The translations under genes were made by a program, and so were the position numbers. A DNA stretch of 64,000 nt from Symbiotaphrina buchneri. Taxonomy: Eukaryota > Ascomycota > Symbiotaphrinales > Symbiotaphrinaceae. This document shows, one piece after another, positions 35,400 to 45,948 of the stretch (position 1 is its first letter; each line of letters begins with the position of its first letter). The notes under the pieces are model-generated. The model was not told where the DNA came from, did not search any database, and saw only the letters and a list, made by a program, of their open reading frames with translations. The DNA lies in assembly GCA_001599915.1 (NCBI GenBank), contig BCIG01000007.1:372001-436000 (forward strand), in the 5' to 3' direction.

Positions 35400-36501
35400 A
35401 GCAAGACACTCAATTCCGACGAGAAGGCTGTAGAGTTTGTTCCAAAGGCGGCGGCGGTTGATAGGAGGTCCTGGGGTGCGGGAAACCAACGGCCCACTAG
35501 AATGTCTTGCGCAAAGCTCAGAGGATGTACACCGAGGATACGTGAATGGAAGGGACTATTTTGCGGTCGTTGAATGGATCAACGTTTGCAGAACTTCACA
35601 ATTTCGATATGGATCATTGGGATCATTGATCGGTTTGAACTTTCGAAGCTCCAAGCTTAAAGTGCCCTGAGCTTCAGTAGTTGTACCTTAAGGTATGGGA
35701 GGTAGGTACAAAAGACTTTAACAGGAGGGACGGTGCGAGACCTGTACATTTACATTAACCTGTAAATTACCTCGACTTACCTTACCTTACCTTACCTTTA
35801 CTGCAGACCGGACGGTACTCTATCACACACCAGGGATCTCCTATCTCCTCACTCCTCACTCCTCGCTCCTCGCTCCTTCCTCCTTCCTCCTTCCTCCTTT
35901 TCAAGGAAGTAACTTTTTTTGACCTGGAATTGCTACGGTTCTTCTGAATCTGGGGTCATACCACAACTACTCTGACGTATCTACCTCATGGTAAAGTACC
36001 TTAAGGGTAAAGGGTGATGATAGGTACCTGACCTACCTTAATCTTACCTTGCCTTGCTGCAATATCGAACGAGGCTTCCTTCCTTTCCTGACGACCACCA
36101 CTAACCATGGCACATCCTGTCCCCGTGCCGAACTGCATGTTGCCAAGCGGCTTATATATAAACAATGTTGCGCCAGAACCCCAAGACTTGTAGAGGAGCA
36201 AAGGCATAGCCGTCATCGTCCAATCCAGCTTCCACCGGTGCTCTAGCCCCTCAAATCAGTCAATCAGTATCTCTCCTGTTGGTCATGCTCAGTACCACCT
36301 TCACCAGTGTCAACCATGCTTGTTCGCATGTAGTTGCACGGTAACGGATGCATCTCGAATTGCTAACCCGGGCTCTCAGTTGTCGCCGCTTTCGAATTAA
36401 AAAAGCCATCCGTTGCTCAACTTCAAAATTCCTGTCTCCGTTGTCTCAGCTTTTCTTTTCCATCTATCTCTACTCTCGCTTTCTTGGGGCACGCTCTCTC
36501 T
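35400..36501. other. Intergenic, divergent promoters with repeats and a pyrimidine tract
   Basis: The RRM gene (-) and the orphan at 36502 (+) both start from this stretch. It holds TACCTTA repeats at 35684-35800 (including a tandem CTTAC run) and at 35996-36055. A CT-only run, built of CTCCTCA and CTTCCTC units, spans 35837-35901. No gene was seen. Confidence 0.6.
35837..35901. repeat. Pyrimidine tract with degenerate CTCCTCA / CTTCCTC tandem units
   Basis: The + strand is almost only C and T, interrupted by regular A or G, with units of 7 bases that drift from CTCCTCA to CCTTCCT. Such tracts can act as promoter elements or adopt triplex structure; function here is not shown. Confidence 0.8.
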
Positions 36502-38452
36502 ATGTCTCCTCCCTGGACGAAGGTTTTTGGTCTCGACGACGATCGGCTTCGGCCCTTGCGGGAGATTGGGACCTGGAAGCTCAGGTCGAGGTTCCCCCTT
36601 TTCCGTAGCGGCAGTGACCATCCGTTATCCTCGCCCGAAACGCGGAATTCTAGTTCTCGCAATAGAGGAGAGGCATCGGGGCAGCATGGTACTGTCTTGA
36701 CATCTGTGGGTAAGGATATGGACACCACTCCGACTTGCCGGACGATCAGCTCCCATTTCCTCCCGAAGTCATGGATCGCCTCTTCCCCGAGAAGCTCTGG
36801 ACTTGTTGCATGCTCTGAGGGCCCAAAGTCGTGCAGATCAGCCATCTACGAGACAATGAGGCTCAGGTCGCTCAAGGGGCGACTGCCTTCCAGTCCTGAC
36901 GCATCTCGAGGAGGCAGCAGCATTCGATCCACTCTACGCAGCCTAGTCGGCTGTCGCCAAACAACTGCGTATCAGATGGCAGCCCAATCTGCGGAAGTGC
37001 AATTGCAGCCCATAGACAGTCGAGATCTGTGGCATATCATTGGCGCAGGACCCTCCTTAGCCCCACTCATGCCTCTTGAAGTTGACATTCCCGATTCGCC
37101 TTTGCTCGTACCACTTTCTTCCGGAGATAATTCCGGTCATAGTTTGCTTCAGGCTGTCAGTACTTGTGGTCAAGCACACGAGCTCACTGATTCAATCAAT
37201 GATCCGCACCCCAGTGATGGTGACACGCAAACGGCCGGCGCTTCCTGGAAAAGTCCAGAGTCTGATAGCAGAGTGGACAAATCTGCGAGAACTGATCTCG
37301 CCCAAAGCATATCGTCGAGTCTCAGTGAACGCAAATCAAGCTCCGTTTTTCAGAAGCCTGATACTGGACCGAAAGGTCGATGTGTTAGTTCTCCGATACT
37401 ACGGACCCACGTCCTCCTGTCATATGGTGACCTACCATACAAGACCAGGGGCAATCGATGCGGAGATTCCAGTCCAATATTCTTCGCTCCGAAGTTGCGG
37501 CTTCCTTCTAGGAGTGAACGAGCAGCTACTGATGGCTTGCGCAACCCAGGTCAGCGAGTCCCGACGGATGCTCCGGATCGATCTGTTCCAACAACGGTAG
37601 ACGAATTGGGTCTTGATATCGCAAGGAGAATGTGTGGTTGCTGCGCAGGCCATGACGATGCTTTCGTGGAGTATCCACCCAGCGTGGGGTGTCGAAGAGG
37701 CCTTGAAACACGCAGAGCAGATCGAGCAAGAAGGTATGCCCTCATCATGCAGCTAAAGGATCGATCAACTGTAGACAAGATTGTAGAAGTACCTGATCGC
37801 ACCTTGGTTGACGGTACGATCATTACTGGCAGGCTTCGAGATTTGGAGGCGTCATGCTCTTTTCCCCAAGAGGATGGTGGCATGTCCAAGTCACAAGACC
37901 TGCTACCGTGTCAGGAGAAACGCCTTTCTATCTCTAGGGATCCTCTCGAAGGTTTAGCAAGTCCCGGACCAGTCCTGCCAGTCAATCTTCTTGACAGCAG
38001 CAAGGCTTGCATGCGACCCCCGCAGGAGCAGCTGGCGTGCCCTCCAATACATGAAGTAAGTGGATTCACATTATGGCTATTCAACTTGAACGAAACGTCA
38101 TCACAGATTTGTAGCGAGTAATACTGATATCATGACATTGAAGGGAATTACGCCTCTGCCGACCACCCAGGATCAAAACTCATATGCTTCTGAATGCCTT
38201 CTATACACGAGAAAGGAGCAGGTTATGTTGGTGGATTGCTGCGAAAGTGTTGGGTCCTGTGCGAAAGGCAATGCAGAAGGTGGAATCCAGACTTGCGTGA
38301 CGGCGCCACCATATCATGTGGAAGCTGGAAGCCATGACTGTGCTGATTCGATTGTGTCCATCTGCTGCAGCCTGCAGAAAGCCGCTCATCGTCATGGTTT
38401 CGTTGCTGCGCGACTACCTTTGTTCGATGTCGACGCGTGCGAAACTTGCTAG
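36502..38452 (+). CDS. Hypothetical protein of about 620 aa, two exons
   Basis: A long frame from 36502 (MSPPWTKVFGLDDDRLRPL; an earlier ATG lies at 36484) stays open to 38121. A consensus donor gtaagt at 38056 offers two in-frame outcomes. The acceptor at 38106 gives an early stop (IHEICSE). The acceptor at 38143, preceded by the branch-like tactgat, continues to 38452 and adds 102 codons rich in cysteine (VDCCESVGSC, SIVSICCSLQ). I do not recognise a domain. The N-terminal 400 residues are Ser/Arg/Pro-rich and likely disordered. A more ordered part has LDIARRMCGCCAGHDDAF and ARRYALIMQLKDRSTVDKIV. No signal peptide or membrane segment is seen. Codon use looks genuine and the neighbours are unrelated. 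Exon 2 choice is uncertain. Confidence 0.6.
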
Positions 38453-39278
38453 CGTGAAACATAGCTGGGGGGATCTCCATATGGCGCCAAACGGGTTATT
38501 GATCTTTAGTTTGCTAGGCAGCAACTGCATGTTTGAATGCTTCCATGCCAGGCGCCGGCGGGACTAAAAAAGCAGTGCATTCCAGCCCTGCATTGCTTGG
38601 GGGAAGATATCAATTACCGCTACTGGCGGTTTGTCGATGAGGCTGGGGACCTATATGCCTCAGGCAATCCCACAGTCAACTGTTCACGTTTCTGGAATCG
38701 AGAGTAGAGAGAGCGGGGATGTCCAAGCGAGGCCCTCGACTGCTCTCTACCTTCTATGAAATACCTAAACCTCAAGCTCGGAGTACGCAGAGGCGTCTTA
38801 GACAGTAACCCTCGTTTACAATAATACAAGCATTACTTCAAACTCGGTCGTGATTCGAATTGAATTAAAATCTTGTACATCAAGGGAATCAATCGCGGTA
38901 CCTCTTGATCTCCAGCCAGTCCCAGAATAGAGTAGGACAATCAACGATGGAGTATCAAGTCAACAAGCATTAGTTACGAGCGGAACAGCCCCTGACCGGG
39001 CCCTGGCTGGATCCGCCGCCAACATCAATGGAACTTTTGAGCGATCAGTGCTGCAGATATGATTCCCCGCATGAGCCAAAGGCCGTGGACAAAAGCAGAA
39101 GGACATGCCATGAGATAAGAGCAACCTGTCTAGCACAAGCACCAAAACAACCGTGAGCAGATGATGATCCCAAAGGAGAAAGAATGCAATGTCTTAACAC
39201 AAGATGTCGAAAGGCCGCGCAAAAAATGCATAACGTGCAGGCGCCTATGTACACGCCAGGCGGAATTTAAAGTGGAGC
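38453..39278. other. Intergenic between convergent 3' ends
   Basis: This should contain the 3' UTR of the orphan gene and of eIF4G. Nothing else was seen. Confidence 0.55.
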
Positions 39279-42200
39279 CTAGGATGTTGATGTCGCCTCG
39301 ATCTTTGAAGGGGAGCCAGGCCGTTCATCCACAGCAGGTTTTGCCTTCGTCATCGGGGGTGAATGTACGTCGGATGTGGGCGACGTCGGCTCTGTAGGCT
39401 CTTCTAGCCCTGCAAGGGCACTGGAAAGGGTTAGCCAAGGAGTCCAGAGGGGGAAAGGAACGAACCTAAATGCATTGGCCGATGGAGATTCTTTTTCTTT
39501 CTCCTTCTGAGCAGGAGGAGTAGCAGTTCGTGAGGAAGCGCCCGAGTCTTCCCCAGGCCTTGACAACTGGGGACCCAGACCTTTGCGCCCACTGCCACTT
39601 CGAGAAGCAAACATTGAGGTAGGACCCAATGTCGCAGGGCCTTGGCTAGCTTGCCGCGTGGACGATGCTCTATTTCCAAGTCGTCGCAAATCGTCCATGC
39701 CGACTGTGTTCTTCTGATAGTCTGGTGGAGGCATCATGCCGTACTGCCCACCACCGGAGAACGACCGTGCATCTCCACGCCCTGCAGCCATACGGCCGCC
39801 GCCGCCACGTTGCGACTGCCTATGTTTCTCCGCTTCTTTCTCAGCGAGTGCTGCGGCAGCCTTGCATAAGTTAGCCCCGGTGTTCTGCACCAGTCAAGAG
39901 CATGACGTACCTCTTCGCGAATCTCCTGGATAGTCTTCGGTCCTTTATCATCCTCCTTTGACCTCCACCCCTTCTTTCGGAGGTCGACAATGTCCTAGAC
40001 CCAGTCAGCGCAAGTTCGCAGGGGAAAAAGGCCTCTCCGCAACCTACCATAAGCATGAATCTCAGCCGGCTTGGAAGCTCAGGCGTTGCGATCATGGCGT
40101 TTATCCGCTGGAAGTAGGCGTCCATCAACGTCGGACCCCTCTCAGTGCTGTCAAGGTTCCGACCAATGGTTCGTAGAAGCTTCGTCAAACTTTCGACTTC
40201 TGCCTCGTCCGGAACCTCTTCGTAGTCAACCAGTTTCTTAACGCACTCGTGCATAATTCGCTCAGTAAGCATTCCCAACTTGTAGAGTTCTCCAATGAAC
40301 TGCACCAAACCTAGACCCCGACGCTTCGCTGCCGCCGCAATGTAATACTCGTCGGAGAGCATAACCGCTTCCTCGGAGTCTCCCTCGGGCTTTGGCGGTA
40401 AGTTGACCTTCCAGCCTCTCTCAAATTCTTCTTGACACCGGTTCAACAGATATTTCCGGAAAAGAGCACCACCACTGACGACGTTGCCATATTTATCTTT
40501 GATACTCTCGTCCTTTATTTCGGGATCCATGGTTTCAAGCATGCGTTTGCAAAACTTGGCATACATGGAAGCCCAGTGAGCTTCATCGGTGGCTTTCTCG
40601 AATGTTAACTGGATTACCTGCCGCAGCGTCCTTCCATCTGTCTCATTCTTCGATTGTGCCGCGATCTCAAGGATCTGATCGGCAATCTTGTCGAACTTTT
40701 CAGGTGTCATTTTGTTCAGGTTTGCTTTCACCTTACGCTGCACCATGTCGGGTGGCATATGCGTAGTGCCATCCGGCCCTGGACCAGGGGCACCTGAGGC
40801 TGCGGCCCCAGTGCCCACGCTTCGTGGTTTCCATCCACTTCCTGAGACTGTCAGAGGCTTCAATTCCATACCCGCAGTCAAAGGCATAGCTTTGATGCCA
40901 TCCTCTTCTTTCTTCTTGTCTACATTGCTTCCACGCTTGCTTCCACCACGTTGAGAGCCTTTCCCGGCTCTAGGAGACTGCGGCAAGCCACCTTGCGATT
41001 GCAAGCCGGAAGATGAATTGTTGCGACTCATGGCAGTGGGCCCTCCCATTGGGAAGCCGCCAGGTTGCCCAGCAAACCGAGCCAATGGATTACTCATTGT
41101 CGCCCTTTGCGGCCCTCCCGATGTGTTGGAAGCAGCAAAGCGCTCAGCAGAAGTGGTGCCAGGCGGCAACGTTCTGCCACCGGGCTGACCAAAACTACCC
41201 ATGGTAAAATTCGACGGAAGACCAGGCCGAGCAGAGGACGGCTTGCCGCCCATGGACGGCGTCCGGGCCGACTGGGGTCTGGCAGAGTCGCTGCTGTCAC
41301 CCACGGTCTCTTTTAATCGAGCATCCCAATCCAGTGAAGGCTTCTCAGTGAAGACTTGCTGAAACTGCAAAAGGAAGTCCCGATCATACTTGAATCTGCG
41401 GTTAGAAGCAGCGGCATTCAAAGCAGGATTTGGAGAAGCAACGGATGAAGGATAGGAAACGTCGCTAAGACGGTCGATGAAGCGTGCAGATTTTAGAGAC
41501 TGGAGAGCCGCACTGGGCTGTGGAGGCTCAACGGTGCTCGTTTTCAAAGGCTCTAATTTCAGGGCAGCGGGCTTCTCTCGCTTAGTAACAGCGGCAGGCT
41601 TCGGCGGCGGCGCCATGGAAGAATCCTCGGATGCTGGGGTGGAGGCACCGCTCTCGACTGCAGCCTTGGATACTTCAACCTGCGTAGCGGCCACCGGCGG
41701 AGGTCTTCTGCTCTTCAAAGCTGCAAAGAGCCGGGCGTTCTCAGCCTTGATATCTTCACTCTCTGCCTGAGCTCTCTGTTTTTCGCGGGCTTCTTCAGCT
41801 TCTTCCGCCTCCCTCTCTGCGTTCTTCAACTCTTGATCAGCCTTGGCACTGGCCTCCGCATCTCTCTTGGCCTTTTCTTCGAGCTCCTTCTGTTTCTCTA
41901 TCCGCTCGTTTTCTTCCTTACGAGCCTTGTCCTCAGCTTCCTTTGCGTCTTCGGCCGCCTTTCTCACCTTTTCAGCCTCCTCGGCTTCTTCGGCCTCTTT
42001 CTTTGCAAGCAACGCTTTCTCTTCTTCCTCTTTTCGCGCCTTCTCTGCGCGCTCTGCTTCTTCTTTCTCTTTCGCAATCTTTCGCTCCTCTTCTTCTTTC
42101 TTTCGTCGTTCTTCGGCCATGTCCGCCTCGATCTTCTTCGCAATTGCGTCCTTCATATCGTTTTTCTTCTCCTCGTCCGTTTTGCCATTCTTGGTGTCGG

Positions 42201-44114
42201 TCTTGTTCGATCGGCTGTCTGCCTGGCTCGGTGTACGGGGCGGCGGAGTCGGGGTCGAGGATATAATAGCTGGGGACCGAGAGTCCGGCGCAGGGGAAGC
42301 TGGCGGTTTGTCGAATGTCTTCACCGCTCCGCTGGTGGGGTCTTTGATGACAATGGCCCCGCTCTTTCTCGGGATCTTAAAAGCAGAGCCCGGCGCCGGA
42401 CTATTAGCACCTTGAGCCGGTTGGTGAGCATGTGATGACACCGGCGTCATGGATGAGTTTTGTGACTGGCCCAGACTTGAGGTCGGCCGGTCGGATAGAG
42501 CAGACGAAGACCGCGACATTGGCTGTGTTTGCGGGTGGCCGGCGTACTGGCTATGCATGAACTGTTGCTGACCGGGCGGCATTTGATACGGTGGACGGGG
42601 AGAGCTAGGAGTGGGACCCATGAACTGCACTCCGGGGTACATGTAATGGGGTGCATAATGACCGTAGGCGGGGTCGAATTGTTGTGGCATGCCGTACTGG
42701 CCCTGTTTTCTCATTAGTAAGTATTGGTCGAAAAAAGAACTGTCAGGAGACAAGTCGAGAGCTGGTAAAGATGTAACGACAGGTTGAGAAATGAAAGCTT
42801 GCTGCTGGTTGGGTCCTTGTTGAAGAAGACCCTGAGCTTGCGGCTTTGACTGCGTATGAGAGAGAGTTTTCTGACTGGACTTGCTTGAGCGACGAAATGA
42901 AGATGGTTGCTTTACATTTTGTGGCGTAATATGAGGAGGATACCCTCCATAGTGTGCATGCATCTGCCCGTTGGCCATTGACACTTGCTGCATCTGTGGC
43001 GTCACAGGGTGTGCGTTTGCTAGGGCCGGACTTCGTGCAGCTCGGTGGGGTGAATTCGGGTATGGTCCCATCGGAGCACCTTGACTCTGGAACTGAGGTC
43101 CCATGCCAGGAACGCCTCGTGCCTGATTGGCAGCACCCCTGAAATTGGGGGTAGGTGAATATCCCATCTGCTGATTATACGGTTGGCCATAACCACGGCC
43201 TCGACCACCCTGAGGCGTGAACCCACCGCGGGCTGACCCAGGCCCCATCCCGCTGTTGCTTACATCACTGTGAGTAGATTGGGATGACTCGCGCCGAAGA
43301 TGGGTCGGCTGGGGCCCGCCACTATATGGCCCTGGCGGAGGCACGGGACGCATCTGTCGCTGCGCATGTATGAATAAGATTGTGCGAGGGTGAAGAGGAG
43401 CTATTGTTTACTTACCGAGCTTTCATTTGTATCACCGCCGAGACTGCCAAAACTCAGAGTATTGCCCTGAGCTTGTAACCCTGACGGTGGCCTCCCACCA
43501 CTCGCTGCAGGCTGGGGTATTGGTGAAGGAGAGTTGGCGGGAGAAGTCACTCGAGGATTGTTCGAGTTGTTGACAGGCAGTGAAAGATTCGACTGATTGT
43601 TACCAGGAGCGCTGTTTTGCAGAGAGGAAGACCCTCCAGTATCCATAGACCCAAACTGGATGTTGTTTGTCCTGCCGGGCGGTCCTGCCACGGGGCCGCC
43701 GTTCGCTATGAAGCCACTTGTACCGGCTGCGGTTATGGTGACTGATGACTTCCGTCCATGATCGCTATCTCTTAGACCACCGTTTGGAGCGTTGTTGCTG
43801 TTGACTATGGCGGGAACGGCTGGCTGCACTGCACTCTTACCATTTACGGGTGATACCGAACCCGGCTTGCCATTTGGTACTGATGCTGCCGCGGTCGCCG
43901 GAAGAGACGATGGTGACGATGCGACCGGAGGCGAAAATGGCTTCTTGGTCGCGTTGGCGTAGGAGCGGCCAGAGGCAGGAGCCGGCACGGCAGCCAGAGC
44001 AGTCGACCCACTGGCGGAAGAGTTGGCAGACTGCGCCGAGCTGGGTTGTTGCGTCGCGCTGGTGGAGATTGCGGCCTGGGGTGGGAGTGACGGTGGCTGT
44101 GAGGTGCTGGTCAT
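39279..44114 (-). CDS. tif4631: Eukaryotic translation initiation factor 4G (eIF4G)
   Basis: eIF4G is the scaffold of the cap-binding complex; it joins eIF4E, eIF4A and poly(A)-binding protein. Exon 1 starts at 44114 (MTSTSQPPSLPPQ) and ends with a gtaagt donor near 43420. The N-terminal 500 residues are Pro/Gln/Ser/Gly-rich. A long charged helix (about 41760-42140 in genome terms) is almost all Glu, Lys, Arg and Ala. The eIF4E-binding motif KYDRDFLLQFQQVFTEKP (Y-x4-L-phi) precedes the MIF4G domain, which opens VQRKVKANLNKMTPEKFDKI and runs through ATPELPSRLRFMLMDIVDLR. Small exons then add KKGWRSKEDDKGPKTI and AAAALAEKEAEKH. The last exon ends SPSKIEATSTS. Protein length is about 1,550 aa. 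Fungal eIF4G lacks the MA3 domain of animals, as here. Confidence 0.94.
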
Positions 44115-45948
44115 TAATCCGGTTGCGAAAGGAGTTCTTTGGTTTCCTCGTTTGATGGTCGTGCGTGAAGAGGCTCGGTTCGGACGAAGCGTGCAGGAAT
44201 CGACAACAGAATCCGGGAATTGTCTCGACTATCTAGACCAGCTGATAGATTGAGCGTCAAGGAGTAAGACACGCGGCTAGAAGGAGAGTGAAAGGCGTGC
44301 GTCAAGATATGAGGGAGACCCGTGTATTTGTCGTCGTCTTGAGGACGGTCGGAGATGGTGTCCAACAAGAAGCAAAATCGCCTAGTAGACTCCGATTCCA
44401 GAGGGACACTGGCCGTGAAGGCTCAGCAGGCGGGTAGAGTTTTCGAAGGCTGACTGGTCTATGGACCGAGCAGCTGCAAATCCCTCGATGGTCCTCTTCA
44501 AGCAGGGAAAGGAGGACCCGCTGATTCAAAGGGCGAGGGTTAAAGGGTGGTTGGTGGTGGAAGATGGAGATTGACGGGGAAGTCAAGAAGGGAAAGAAAA
44601 CTTTCCAGGTAGGTCGTCAAGGGAGAAGATGCTCTTCGCACATTCGAACTAACGTAAGGTAAGGTAAAAGGTACAGGTAGGTACCCCAACGTACTAACTA
44701 AAGTAGAACCTCCCGTGTGTCTCTCCCTCACTCGGTAAGACTTATGCTCACGCCCACACCAACACCTACCTAAAGGTACCTTACAGTTGTTATTGCTACT
44801 GGCGTGCCTTATCGTTTAGCATGGCCTTGTCGAAACAAGTTAAGGAGACGGAACGACGTGGCTAAATGATTAAATTAAAAAGTTCTTGATAACATGATGG
44901 AGATACAAATTATCGTCGTATATTTGATAGTTGATGAACCTTAGTCGCCATATATCATTAAGTACAGAACGATGCTTTCTCCCTTGACGCCACAATACAT
45001 CCAGCAATCTTCGGCAACTGTTTGCTTCGCGGTTAGGTCCTGAGTATGCTGATGAGGAAGGATCGATCAATCCCACGATAGAGCGTTTCGTGGATGTCAC
45101 CTTATTATCTGCAGCCTCACCTCAACTTTAGTACCTAGGTACCTAAGGTACCTAAAGGCACCGCCACTCTAGTAGTAGAAACAACCAGGTAAGCTAGATT
45201 ACGTCGGCTCAGTCGATGAAGAAAGGGGGGCCACACTGAGCAGGGATACTCTGCACCATCCTGCTACCTCTGCTCTACCTTACCGCGTAGAAATCATACC
45301 CAAGTGTCTATCTCGATAATTAAGCTGAAGTACACGGTGACCATTACTATGTGGAAGAGAATAGGACGAAATCAGTTCTGAGATGGTTCGTTCAAGTATC
45401 ACGAACGCAGAGCCGGTTCTCCTGTGAACAAGCGCATAATTAAATAATACTAATAATAATGATGCTGTCGGGACTCTTGTCCCTCAATTACCATCATTCA
45501 CTGTCTTATGGGCAGATTCCCTTCTCCATCACCTCTTGAGATTGACCCCATGTCAACTTTACAGCCTTTTCCAGCTGTATCTGGGACAGGCCGTTTCACG
45601 TCCTATTGATGGGTAGGTTCTAAGTCACCAGAACGCATATTCACTCCATAAAAGCTCGTGAATTAAGCTATGAACAAGCAGCAACATCCCATTGTCTCTA
45701 TGGCAACTTTCAAGCTGTGGCTGCCGTTTGCTGGCCTCCGCTGCGCTGCATACGTTGATTGCGGATGGAAAGCTGAGTTAAACTACCAAATGCCCATAGT
45801 CCAACAGACGGCGATCTCAAACAGGCATCATGATGCCGGGCCACTGTGCCCTCCCAATGGATATGCAAGCCCGTTAATAGGCGTAAACCGATGCATATGC
45901 GGCAGCCCTGTTGCGCCCACGGGCATCAAAACACAAACGCATGAACTC
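44115..45948. other. Intergenic: eIF4G leader and promoter, pol1 3' region
   Basis: The leftmost part is the eIF4G 5' leader and contains an 84-codon open frame (44114-44368, -) whose stop overlaps the eIF4G start. TACCTTA repeats lie at 44653-44690, 44765-44784 and 45131-45157. No separate gene is supported; an open frame at 45670-46128 (+) is mostly antisense to pol1. Confidence 0.55.

Noticed and set aside
37076-37600. 174-codon + strand open frame
   Set aside because: It lies inside the 620-aa orphan in another frame and has no conserved feature.
41833-42435. 200-codon open frame on the + strand, Phe/Leu-rich
   Set aside because: It is antisense to the charged Glu/Lys/Arg-rich helix of eIF4G; the composition is the mirror of GAA/AAG codons.
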